NCBI GenBank assembly: GCA_046598395.1
Contig: JBKJIQ010000045.1
Coordinates: forward strand, 29,605 to 93,604
DNA length: 64,000 nt
Reading direction: 5' to 3'
Source of the DNA: JAENVU01 sp046598395
GTDB taxonomy: Bacteria; Actinomycetota; Acidimicrobiia; IMCC26256; JAENVU01
The translations under genes were made by a program, and so were the position numbers. How positions within the stretch are numbered: position 1 is the first letter of the stretch; each line of letters opens with the position of its first letter. Below, piece by piece: positions 43,908-51,418 of the stretch. The notes under the pieces were generated by a model that had not been told where the DNA came from, did not search any database, and was given only the letters and a program-made list of their open reading frames with translations.

Positions 43908-44729
43908 TTAGGAGATGGCTTCGAGCGCGCGGCGGGTGAGCACCCGCGCGAGGTGGCTGCGGTACTCCGGGGTGGCGTTGATATCCGAGGAAGGTTCCGT
44001 CCCGTCGGCTGCCGCTGCGGACGCATCCGCGATCGACGATCCCGAGGCGAGCGCGGCCTCAACGCCGGTTGCCCGCAGCGGAGTGGCGCCCATATTCACG
44101 AGCCCCACCCGAGTGCTGCCGTTGGCGGTCAATGCCACCGCCCCGACGATGGCCCAGTCCTGGGCGCGCCGGTTGAACTTCTCGTACGAGAACCCGTTCG
44201 CACCGGTTTTCGGCACGCGGATCTCGGTCAAGAGCTCATCAGGGGCCAACGCGGTTTCGAGGAACCCGGTGAAAAAGTGGGCGGCGGCAATCGTGCGCTC
44301 ACCGCTGGAGCCGCGCACCACGAAGTCGGCATCGAGCGCCAACAGGACCGCGGGCAAATCGCTGGCCGGGTCGCCGTGCGCCACCGACCCACCGATGGTG
44401 CCACGGTGACGAACCTGGTTGTCGCCCACTTCGGCTGCAACCGCGCGCAGGACGCCACAGTGCTCGCCGAGGGTGGCGTCGGTCTCGAGATCACGATGCC
44501 GGCTGAGAGCACCGATGGCGAGGTGATCGCCACCGTCGCGCACGTAACGCAGGTCGTGGAGCCGGCCCGCGTCCACGATCACACTCGGCACCGCGAGCCG
44601 CAACTTCATGAGCGGCAACAACGACATCCCGCCTGCCATCAACTTCGCGTCGTCGCCGTGCTCCACGAGCGCGGCCACCGCGGCCTCGATGGAATCAACC
44701 CGCACGTAGTCGAACGGTGCGGGGATCAT
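43908..44729 (-). CDS. coxM: CO dehydrogenase/xanthine dehydrogenase-family FAD-binding subunit
   Basis: The 273-residue medium subunit carries FAD in molybdenum hydroxylases. It shows AGGMSLLPLMKLRLAVP and the flavin-binding HRGTIGGSVAHGDPASDL, with FFTGFLETALAPDELLTEIR in the substrate domain and the C-terminal CO_deh_flav_C region ATPEYRSHLARVL. ATG 44729 overlaps coxS (ATGA). No catalytic large subunit is present in the window. Confidence 0.93.
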   Translation of the reverse strand: MIPAPFDYVRVDSIEAAVAALVEHGDDAKLMAGGMSLLPLMKLRLAVPSVIVDAGRLHDLRYVRDGGDHLAIGALSRHRDLETDATLGEHCGVLRAVAAEVGDNQVRHRGTIGGSVAHGDPASDLPAVLLALDADFVVRGSSGERTIAAAHFFTGFLETALAPDELLTEIRVPKTGANGFSYEKFNRRAQDWAIVGAVALTANGSTRVGLVNMGATPLRATGVEAALASGSSIADASAAAADGTEPSSDINATPEYRSHLARVLTRRALEAIS

Positions 44730-45217
44730 GCGTCCGCCTTCACCGAAGTCGGGCCGGTTCGTATCGTCACCGACGCGGCCAGCACGGCCTTCACGATGTT
44801 GTGATACCCCGTGCACCGACACAAGTTGCCTTCGAGTCCGAGGCGGACGTCGAGCTCCGTGGGCTCGGGGTTCTCATCGAGGAATCCCACCGCCGCCATC
44901 ACCATTCCCGCGGTGCAATACCCGCACTGAAGCCCGTGCTGCTCATGGAATGCTTGCTGCACCGGGTGCCACGCACCGTCGGCCGCGAGACCTTCGATGG
45001 TGGTAACCGCGGCACCGTCGGCTTGGGCCGCAAGCATCGTGCAGGACTTCACCGACTCACCGTCGACCAAGACGGTGCAGGCACCACAACTCGACGTGTC
45101 GCACCCAACTTTGGTCCCGGTCAGCTCGCAGGCCTCACGCAGGTACGAAACGAGCAGCGTGCGGTCTTCTACCTCGTGGGCGTGGGCGGCCCCGTTGACG
45201 TTCATCGCGATCTGCAT
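44726..45217 (-). CDS. coxS: CO dehydrogenase/xanthine dehydrogenase-family [2Fe-2S] subunit
   Basis: The 163-residue small subunit has the plant-type cluster (GCDTSSCGACTVLVDG) and the second helical cluster (LQCGYCTAGMVM and LCRCTGYHNI). It passes electrons between the molybdenum site and the FAD subunit. ATG 45217 gives the family N-terminus MQIAMNVNG. It is the first intact gene of coxS-coxM-mocA-coxG. The gene immediately upstream is a decayed methyltransferase rather than coxL. Confidence 0.94.
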   Translation of the reverse strand: MQIAMNVNGAAHAHEVEDRTLLVSYLREACELTGTKVGCDTSSCGACTVLVDGESVKSCTMLAAQADGAAVTTIEGLAADGAWHPVQQAFHEQHGLQCGYCTAGMVMAAVGFLDENPEPTELDVRLGLEGNLCRCTGYHNIVKAVLAASVTIRTGPTSVKADA

Positions 45218-45294
45218 TCCGGGATCATGCCATTGTTCGGCACGGTCCCGAGTGAACGCGGTGGCGACCGACCGCTGGCGGTACCGACCGCTCC

Positions 45295-45980
45295 TCAGAG
45301 GCTGCTTGCGCCCGGTTTCGTTCCCACGATGCATCGCGCCACACCCGGAACCCGAACTGTGCCGCCCTGCTCGAACGGGCTCACCTTCGCAATGGCGTTG
45401 GCCCGAATCCGCTCCCGCGTCGGTTCGTCGACCTGCTGCAGCGCCGCAACCGCGAGCGAGACGTGCTCGCTGATCATCTCCCAATACTGCGCGGGCGATC
45501 GCGTCACGAGTTCGACGTCAACATCCCACTCGGCAACGTCGTGCAGCCCCGCGCCCTCGTACAGGGCACTGACATATCTCGGGGCAGCACACCGGAACAT
45601 ATTCGGCCCGTCCGGATCGGGCGGCGCCACCACCGCTTCGGTCGCGATTGCCTGCATGACGATCGTCGTCCACGGATTGTGCTCGGGCTTGACCCATACC
45701 GACGAGCAGAGACGTCCGCCCGGCTGGGCATCTCGGCGGCGAGGTCAGTCAGCACGACGCGTGCGCCCGGCGACCGTCTCGCGATGCTCAGACCCGGCTC
45801 ACCCGTGCCCGAGGCGATGTCGAGATGCTGCTGATCAGAGGCGATGTCGAGACGCTCGATCATCGCTGTGCCCACTGGGCCGAGCTGATCCATGATGATC
45901 GAGTCCCACTTCTCCCAACCCGCGGAGAGCCCGGCCCATGTCGTTCGCTGACCGTCTCGGATCTCATCGGCGCTCGGCAT
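45295..45980 (-). pseudogene. SAM methyltransferase remnant with internal deletion and frameshift
   Basis: From ATG 45980 the frame reads MPSADEIRDGQRTTWAGLS, then the SAM motif I HLDIASGTGEPGLSIARR and VLTDLAAEM, typical of UbiE-like methyltransferases. A second frame then reads QPGGRLCSSVWVKPEHNP, continuing with EAVVAPPDPDGPNMFRCA, VELVTRSPAQYWEMISEHVS and a normal C-terminus ending at 45295. The normal frame is lost at about 45750 and some 60 central residues (motif II/III region) are missing. Both halves are intact in sequence but no single product can be made. Confidence 0.82.
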
Positions 45981-46327
45981 CGGCCCTCCCCTCATCGCTG
46001 CATCGACCGAACACGAAGGCGCTCCTTCGAGGGAGTGCATGATGCCCGCTCCGCGCTCGCTCTGCCGTCGGCACGCTTGCGGCCTTTCGTCCCACCCAGT
46101 TCCCGGATCGTTCTGACGCGTCCGCTGACGCGTGCCGACGGCAAACGGTGTCCCTGTTTCGGGGAATTCCGTTAGGTATACACGCGTATAGATAACCGGA
46201 ATCTCCGGAAACGCGCATCACTGGCCAGACCACCGGGGCGCGTTGCCAATGTGACCCAGCTCGGCGCTCCGGGGAGAGGGATCGCAACACCCAGGGGTCA
46301 CCTCACTCGAGCGATGGGTGCGGCGAG
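45981..46327. other. Intergenic stretch with an AT-rich palindrome
   Basis: No credible gene is seen in these 347 bases between the methyltransferase remnant and the peroxiredoxin gene. The stretch around 46170-46200 is unusually AT-rich for this genome and contains TATAC-ACGC-GTATA (46177-46190). It could hold the promoter of the decayed gene and the 3' end of the peroxiredoxin transcript. Confidence 0.5.
46177..46190. promoter_or_regulatory. Inverted repeat TATAC/GTATA
   Basis: TATACACGCGTATA has two perfect five-base arms spaced by four bases, set in a longer imperfect dyad from GTTAGG to GATAAC. Such sites are typical of dimeric regulators. It lies about 200 bases upstream of the methyltransferase remnant. 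Confidence 0.35.
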
Positions 46328-46810
46328 TTAGATCGCGGCCAGGATCTTCGCGAGCGCCTTGGGCTTCTTGAAGATGGCCTTCACCGTGCCCTCGTAGCGA
46401 TACCGAACGATGCCGGCCTCGTCGATGATGAAAACCGAACGCTTCACCGGGATGGCCTTGTTCCCCTTCACGCCGAAGGCCTCGGCGACGGCGAGATCCA
46501 CATCGGCGAGCAACGCGAACGGGAACTGCTCCTTGGCGATCCACTTCTCGTGGCTGTCGACATCTTGGGGTGAAATACCGAGCACGACCGCGCCCGCTTG
46601 CTCGAACTCAGCGATGTCATCGCGGTACGAGCGAAGTTGAATCGTTCAGCCAGGGGTGGCGTCACCGGGGTAGAAGGCGATCACCACCTTCTGACCGCGC
46701 AACTCCTTGAGCGTGTATTCCCGACGCTCGCTGCCCATGATGCCGGGCACCGTGAAATCAGGCGCCGCATCCCCAACACTGGGACCGCGATTGTTCTCCG
46801 CTGCGCTCAT
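46328..46810 (-). CDS. bcp: Bcp-type peroxiredoxin with in-frame TGA: probable selenoprotein
   Basis: Reading from ATG 46810 gives SVGDAAPDFTVPGIMG, then VVIAFYPGDATPG, a TGA at 46648-46646 (codon 55), and without any frame change TIQLRSYRDDIAEFEQAGA, VVLGISPQDVDSHEKW and a normal C-terminus to the TAA at 46328. Total 160 codons is the Bcp/PrxQ length. In this family TPGCT carries the peroxidatic cysteine, so the TGA replaces exactly that residue. Everything downstream is conserved, which argues against decay. A stem-loop follows the TGA. The usual resolving cysteine five residues later is Arg, so it would be a 1-Sec enzyme reducing peroxides with an outside thiol. The first ten residues copy the start of the upstream leader unit. 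Confidence 0.82.
46597..46636 (-). promoter_or_regulatory. Candidate bacterial SECIS stem-loop after the in-frame TGA
   Basis: Starting 12 bases from the TGA (counting it), CUU-C-GCUCG pairs with CGAGC-AAG (bulged C), enclosing an inner perfect stem GCGAU/AUCGC with apical loop GAC. The loop begins about 27 bases after the TGA and has G in first position. That is in the general range for bacterial selenocysteine insertion elements, which sit just downstream of the UGA within the coding region. The fold was found by eye. Confidence 0.5.
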
Positions 46811-46902
46811 GATTTGTCCTCTTGGCCCTGCGGGCCGGGCCGGACGGGCCCCACTTCGCTGGACTCTCGGCCGGGACCGCGATTGTTCTCCGCTGCGCTC
46901 AT
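46807..46902 (-). CDS. 31-residue leader ORF, 92-nt repeat unit before the peroxiredoxin gene
   Basis: ATG 46902 overlaps the yebC stop as ATGA. The ORF encodes MSAAENNRGPGRESS, EVGPVRPGPQGQEDKS and ends in a TGA that overlaps the peroxiredoxin ATG 92 nt downstream. The hairpin GGCCC-GCA-GGGCC and GAGGAC precede the next start. The first 31 bases are identical to the first bases of the peroxiredoxin gene, as if a unit boundary lay inside that gene. Length, end positions and the PVRPxPxxQED core agree with the units at pdxS and thrS. Confidence 0.6.
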   Translation of the reverse strand: MSAAENNRGPGRESSEVGPVRPGPQGQEDKS

Positions 46903-47651
46903 GTCATGACCTCTTGGAGGACGGCATCGGGGATATCGAAGTTCGCGTAGACGTTCTGCACGTCGTCGTGTTCTTCCAGTGCGTCGATGACGCGGAGCAC
47001 TTGCTTCACGCTCGCGGCGTCTTCCAACGGCACCGTCTGCTGGGCCAGCATCGTGAGGTCCGAACTCGTGACCTTCATACCCGCCTCATCGAGCGCGGTG
47101 CGCACATGGTGGAGATCGGTTCCCGGCGTGACCACCTGCCAGGTCTCGCCGTGATCCTCGACGTCTTCGGCCCCGGCCTCGAGGGCCGCGAGCATGAGGT
47201 CGTCCTCTCCGGCCGCGGCCTTGTCCAACAAGATGATGCCTTTGCGTTCGAACTGCCACGCCACCGCGCCGGGCTCGGCCAATGATCCGCCGTTGCGACT
47301 GAAGATGTTCTTCACCTCGGAACCGGTGCGATTGCGGTTGTCGGTGAGCGTATGGACCAACACCGCGATGCCGTTCGGCGCGTAACCCTCGTAGTTGACC
47401 TCTTCGTAGGTCACACCCTCGAGTTCGCCGATCCCGCGTTTGATCGCCCGTTCGATGTTGTCTTTGGGCATCGAAGCGTCGCGTGCCTTCTGGACCATCG
47501 TGCGCAGCGTGGCGTTCGCATCGACGTCGCCACCACCCTGGCGTGCCGCCACTTCGATCTGGCGAGCGAGCCGCGCGAACACCTTGCCGCGCGCGGCGTC
47601 GGCCGCGCCCTTTTGGTGCTTGATCGAATGCCACTTGGAATGGCCAGACAT
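46899..47651 (-). CDS. yebC: YebC/PmpR family regulatory protein
   Basis: The 250-residue protein has the full YebC family layout: MSGHSKWHSIKHQKGAADAA start, IEVAARQGG, RAIKRGIGE, and the central EEVNYEGYAPNGIAVLVH with NRNRTGSEVKNIFSRNGGSL. Members act as transcription regulators or as translation factors that relieve ribosome stalling. It starts directly after the pdxT stop and is coupled to the leader ORF of the peroxiredoxin gene. The pdxS-pdxT-yebC order is the actinobacterial norm. Confidence 0.96.
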   Translation of the reverse strand: MSGHSKWHSIKHQKGAADAARGKVFARLARQIEVAARQGGGDVDANATLRTMVQKARDASMPKDNIERAIKRGIGELEGVTYEEVNYEGYAPNGIAVLVHTLTDNRNRTGSEVKNIFSRNGGSLAEPGAVAWQFERKGIILLDKAAAGEDDLMLAALEAGAEDVEDHGETWQVVTPGTDLHHVRTALDEAGMKVTSSDLTMLAQQTVPLEDAASVKQVLRVIDALEEHDDVQNVYANFDIPDAVLQEVMT

Positions 47652-48257
47652 CTAGGCAACCTCCTGGAGAAAACGCTCGTGAACTCGGGAGTCTCTCGCA
47701 AGCTCGGGGTGGAAGGTGGTGACCCACACCCGCCCCTCGCGGGCGAACACCGCCCGCCCATTGTGCTCGCCCAGAACCTCCACCGCATCCCCGACGACCT
47801 CAATCGTCGGCGCCCGGATGAAAACGCCGGGGAAATCTGCACCCGTGACGCCCTCGAGCACGAGGTCGGCCTCGAAAGAGTCGCGTTGGCGACCGTAGGC
47901 ATTGCGGCGAGCAACGATGTCGATCACGCCCAGTGGCCGTTGGTCAGCGCGCCCATCGAGCACCTCACGGGCGAGCACAATCAGACCGGCACAGGTGCCC
48001 AGGACCGGGAGACCGTCCTCGATCGCGGCGCGGAGCGGTTTCCGCACACCGGAGGAATCGAGCAGGTGCTGCATCGTGGTCGACTCCCCACCGGGAATCA
48101 CGAGCGCGGCGATCCCATCGAGTTGGTCCGGCGTGCGAACTTCGGTCACAGCAACGCCAAGCGAGTCGAGCACTTCCCGATGTTCGCGAAAGGCACCTTG
48201 GAGCGCGAGCACACCGACCTTCAGTCCACCGATCTTCACCCCAACCGGCGAGCTCAC
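47652..48257 (-). CDS. pdxT: Glutaminase subunit of PLP synthase
   Basis: Supplies ammonia to PdxS for pyridoxal phosphate synthesis. The 201-residue class I amidotransferase shows VGVLALQGAFREH, the PGGEST strand, the nucleophile in LGTCAGLIVLA and the His/Glu pair in TTFHPEL. The GTG 48257 overlaps the pdxS stop (GTGA); a TTG one codon earlier is less likely. Confidence 0.95.
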   Translation of the reverse strand: MSSPVGVKIGGLKVGVLALQGAFREHREVLDSLGVAVTEVRTPDQLDGIAALVIPGGESTTMQHLLDSSGVRKPLRAAIEDGLPVLGTCAGLIVLAREVLDGRADQRPLGVIDIVARRNAYGRQRDSFEADLVLEGVTGADFPGVFIRAPTIEVVGDAVEVLGEHNGRAVFAREGRVWVTTFHPELARDSRVHERFLQEVA

Positions 48258-49147
48258 CAACCGCGGTCGGCGAGTTTTATATCGAGCTGATCGATCTCCG
48301 CGCCGGGCATCGCCGCGCCGAGACCGCGCGAAACCTTCGCGAGTATCGCCGCGTCGGCGTAGTGCGTGGTGGCCTCGACGATGGCTTTCGCCATCACCTC
48401 GGGTTGCTCACTCTTGAAGATCCCCGAGCCCACGAACACGGCTTGCGCGCCGAGCTGCATCACGAGCGACGCGTCGGCCGGGGTCGCAATACCCCCGGCG
48501 CAGAACATCGGAACCGGGAGCTCGCCGCGAGCCGCAACTTCTTGGACCAGCTCGACGGGCGCCTGCAGATCTTTGGCCGCCGCGTAGAGCTCCTGGGGAC
48601 TCGCCACCGTCAGCTCACGAATCGAACCGAGGATCGAACGGAGATGCCGGACCGCTTCGACGATGTTGCCCGTCCCGGCCTCACCCTTCGAGCGGATCAT
48701 GCAGGCACCCTCGCTGATACGGCGCAGCGCCTCACCCAGGTTGGTGGCCCCACAGACGAAGGGAACCGTGAACGCCCACTTGTCCACGTGGTGAGCCTCA
48801 TCCGCGGGGGTCAGCACCTCGGACTCGTCGATGTAGTCGACCCCGAGCGACTGGAGGATCTGCCCTTCGGCGAAGTGGCCGATCCGGCACTTGGCCATCA
48901 CCGGGATCGTGACCGTGGCCTGGATCTCGGAGATCATTGCCGGGTCCGACATGCGCGCCACACCACCATCACGGCGGATGTCCGACGGGACCCGTTCCAG
49001 GGCCATCACTGCCGTGGCACCCGCGTCTTCGGCGACCTTGGCCTGCTCGGCATTGACGACGTCCATGATGACGCCACCACGGAGCATCTCCGCCAGGCCG
49101 CGCTTGACCCGCGCCGTGCCGATCTCGTTGCTGCTTGTTTCACTCAT
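48254..49147 (-). CDS. pdxS: Pyridoxal 5'-phosphate synthase subunit PdxS
   Basis: Makes PLP from ribose 5-phosphate, glyceraldehyde 3-phosphate and ammonia. The 297-residue TIM barrel shows VKRGLAEMLRGGVIMDVV, ALERVPSDIR, the lysine in PVMAKCRIGHF, and MIRSKGEAGTGNIVEAVRH. ATG 49147 is preferred because a longer frame would read back through the leader unit. It is preceded by an intact 92-nt leader unit and a -10-like hexamer, making it the first major gene of pdxS-pdxT-yebC-bcp. Confidence 0.97.
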   Translation of the reverse strand: MSETSSNEIGTARVKRGLAEMLRGGVIMDVVNAEQAKVAEDAGATAVMALERVPSDIRRDGGVARMSDPAMISEIQATVTIPVMAKCRIGHFAEGQILQSLGVDYIDESEVLTPADEAHHVDKWAFTVPFVCGATNLGEALRRISEGACMIRSKGEAGTGNIVEAVRHLRSILGSIRELTVASPQELYAAAKDLQAPVELVQEVAARGELPVPMFCAGGIATPADASLVMQLGAQAVFVGSGIFKSEQPEVMAKAIVEATTHYADAAILAKVSRGLGAAMPGAEIDQLDIKLADRGW

Positions 49148-49239
49148 GCTTTGTCCTCTTGCTCCTTCGGAGCGGGCCGGACGGGCCACGCTGCGCTGGT
49201 TCCACGGCTACAAGTCGGTATCGGCTCCGCTTCGCTCAT
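49144..49239 (-). CDS. 31-residue leader ORF, 92-nt repeat unit before pdxS
   Basis: ATG 49239 starts a 31-codon ORF: MSEAEPIPTCSRGTSAAWP followed by VRPAPKEQEDKA. The TGA overlaps the pdxS ATG as ATGA, exactly 92 nt after the leader ATG. The perfect hairpin GCTCC-GAA-GGAGC is followed by AAGAGGAC, a plausible ribosome binding site for pdxS. The unit is not preceded by a ribosome binding site of its own but by a -10-like hexamer seven bases away, as in leaderless genes. Confidence 0.65.
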   Translation of the reverse strand: MSEAEPIPTCSRGTSAAWPVRPAPKEQEDKA

Positions 49240-49246
49240 GGTCTGG

Positions 49247-49252
49247 ATGCTA
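49247..49252 (-). promoter_or_regulatory. -10-like hexamer TAGCAT placing a leaderless start at the pdxS leader ATG
   Basis: TAGCAT matches TAnnnT and ends seven bases before ATG 49239, the spacing at which transcription would start on the A of the ATG. The thrS leader has TAACCT at the identical distance with CCA following in both. No clear -35 is visible. Confidence 0.5.
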
Positions 49253-49292
49253 ACGGCGGACCTGTGAAGGTCCCGAGCCGATTGCGATTCGC

Positions 49293-50438
49293 TCAGGGCT
49301 TCGTCGGCTTCGTCGGCGTCGTCGGGGGCGGCGGCGGAGGGGGCGGTGAGCTGACGACGTCGATCGAATAGCTGACATCGGGAAGCTCCACCCAAGTGGA
49401 ACCTGGTGTCAGAGGGATCGTTTTCCCTTTGGCATCCAACAGCTCGATACGCGCGGCCTTGTCGGCTCGCTTCCACGTCCCATCGATTTCACCGCCGGCG
49501 GTGAAGACCTTGAGTGGCCCCTCCCCCACCAGCTGCGCTTCAGCACCGATCTCGCCCAGTCCGGCGCCGCCGTAGACCACCGAGAGCACCACAACATTCT
49601 TCGGCGCGATTTGGGCGCCGGATTTCGCAACGAACGGACCGTCGCGGGTGGAGCGCAGCCACGATCCCGATGCGGCGTCCCAGGTGTAGGTGGGCGCGAA
49701 CTCGCCGGAAAATCCGATGCGCACCGACGCGACCCCAATCATTCCTCGCTCGGTCTTCGGTCCGGCGTAATCGAACGCCGCGGGTGGCGGTGTCGGCTCG
49801 CCGCCCATGCCGAAGAGCAACGGGGGCTTCGCGTAGAGATTGTGCGGGGCGCTCCGGCTGGAGTCGCGAAACATCGCTTCTCTGGCCGCGCTCTCGTCGA
49901 TTCGCTTCACGGGCGCGAGCGAAATCCCATCGACCGCGTACTTCGCGCCGCCGGAGTACGCGAACACGCCGCCGAAGGGCCACACGATGAGCGGGTCAGT
50001 GAGTCGTACCGACCGCACCGGACCGACCACGTCGGGCGACTGCGACTGGAACATCGCGAGGAACCGCGTGCCCTGACCCTCCACCACCTCGTCCCACACG
50101 ATGTCGGCCTGGTCGAGGCCCGTCTGCGGTCGGGCCAGGTTGCTGTCGTTATCGATCTTGATCGACACGAGCGGACGAGTCTGCGCCTCACCCGCGGGGT
50201 CCGGGAGGCCCGTGAGCGGCGCGACCGGCGGCGGCGCGGTGGTGGTCGTGGTCGTCTTGTCGACCGCCGGCTTGGCCTTCGCCTTCGAGCCGCCGCTGCT
50301 ACCGCAAGCGCCGAGCGCCAATACCAAGATCAACACCACCAGCGGTGTCCGGATCAGCCCGGGAGCGACGAAGGAGCGACTCCGGGTGCGCAGGGCACTC
50401 GCCGCGGCGCGGACGCGACGCAGAAATGACGGCTTCAC
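49293..50438 (-). CDS. DUF3048 (YerB-type) lipoprotein
   Basis: The 381-residue protein has a signal peptide with lipobox LALGAC (after a basic N-terminus), a Thr-rich linker, and the DUF3048 domain: PLVSIKIDNDSNLARPQTGL, ADIVWDEVVEGQGTRFLAMF, VGPVRSVRLTD and HNLYAKPPLLFG. It ends with an eight-proline run and TPTKPTKP. YerB-like proteins are exported and their role is unknown. The GTG start overlaps the htpX stop (GTGA). Confidence 0.88.
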   Translation of the reverse strand: MKPSFLRRVRAAASALRTRSRSFVAPGLIRTPLVVLILVLALGACGSSGGSKAKAKPAVDKTTTTTTAPPPVAPLTGLPDPAGEAQTRPLVSIKIDNDSNLARPQTGLDQADIVWDEVVEGQGTRFLAMFQSQSPDVVGPVRSVRLTDPLIVWPFGGVFAYSGGAKYAVDGISLAPVKRIDESAAREAMFRDSSRSAPHNLYAKPPLLFGMGGEPTPPPAAFDYAGPKTERGMIGVASVRIGFSGEFAPTYTWDAASGSWLRSTRDGPFVAKSGAQIAPKNVVVLSVVYGGAGLGEIGAEAQLVGEGPLKVFTAGGEIDGTWKRADKAARIELLDAKGKTIPLTPGSTWVELPDVSYSIDVVSSPPPPPPPPTTPTKPTKP

Positions 50439-51355
50439 ATGGCCTCCAGGGCCGCGATCCGCTCATCGAGCGGTGGGTGGGTATCGAACTTCCGATTGAG
50501 CCAGTTGCCCTTGGACTTCCCGCCCTCGGCATTGTCGGAGCGCTCGAGTGGACTCTCGATCCAGAGTTGCGCGGTGGCGCGAGTCGCGTGATGCACGACG
50601 GCTTGGTCACCCTTGAGCTTCTTCAACGCCGAGATCAGGCCTGGCGGATACCGCGTGAGTTCTACACCCGACACATCGGCGAGCAGTTCCCGTCGACGAC
50701 TCATCGCGAACTGCATCAGCTGCGCCGCGAACGGGGCGAGGATCAAGAGTGCAAACGACAAGATGACCAGGATGAGTCCGATGCCGCCACTGTCGTTGTT
50801 GTCCCGGCGGTCGGACCGGCCACCGAACCACATGAACCGCATACCGAGGTCGGCCATGAGCGCAACCGCGCCCACCGCAGTGACCGCGACCGTGGAGACC
50901 AGGATGTCGTAGTTGCGAATATGGCTGAGCTCGTGCGCGAGGACACCTTCGAGCTCAACCCGATTCATGATCTCGAGCAGGCCGGTGGTCACCGCGAGCG
51001 CAGCGTGCTCCGGGTTGCGGCCGGTAGCAAAGGCGTTCGGCGCGGGATCGTCCACCACATACAACCGCGGCTTCGGCAGCCCCGCCGCGATGCACAGCCC
51101 TTCCACCAGGTTGTGATACCGCGCGTACTCCGGACCGTCGGCCGGGCGGGCCCGGCTCGCCGCCAGCGCGATCTTGTCGGAGGCAAAGTACGAACCCCAC
51201 GCCATGGCGATTGCGATGACGATGGCAATCGGGACGATCGCGACCCCCGCCTTCAACAGGAAGCCGAGCGCGACGGCGACCCCGCCGATGAGCACCACGA
51301 AGGCCGCTAACATCACAAAGGTGCGCCGCTTGTTTCGCGCGATCTGGTCGTACAT
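50435..51355 (-). CDS. htpX: Membrane metalloprotease HtpX
   Basis: An M48 protease that degrades damaged membrane proteins. The 306-residue protein has two N-terminal helices, the zinc motif LAHELSHIRNYD with a downstream glutamate in RRRELLADVSG, and two further membrane segments, ending in DTHPPLDERIAAL. ATG 51355 (MYDQIARNKRRT) matches homologues; a GTG two codons upstream is possible. It is adjacent to lemA as in many bacteria. Confidence 0.95.
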   Translation of the reverse strand: MYDQIARNKRRTFVMLAAFVVLIGGVAVALGFLLKAGVAIVPIAIVIAIAMAWGSYFASDKIALAASRARPADGPEYARYHNLVEGLCIAAGLPKPRLYVVDDPAPNAFATGRNPEHAALAVTTGLLEIMNRVELEGVLAHELSHIRNYDILVSTVAVTAVGAVALMADLGMRFMWFGGRSDRRDNNDSGGIGLILVILSFALLILAPFAAQLMQFAMSRRRELLADVSGVELTRYPPGLISALKKLKGDQAVVHHATRATAQLWIESPLERSDNAEGGKSKGNWLNRKFDTHPPLDERIAALEAM

Positions 51356-51418
51356 TCCCACGGGAACGCTGCTCTCTCGAACGAGTGTGCGAACTGGTTT
51401 AGTACTCGACGGTGACGT

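Noticed and set aside
46328..46585. Treating the peroxiredoxin as an 85-residue truncated protein or a pseudogene
   Set aside because: The upstream half is in the same frame with intact motifs, and the only interruption is a TGA exactly at the catalytic residue.
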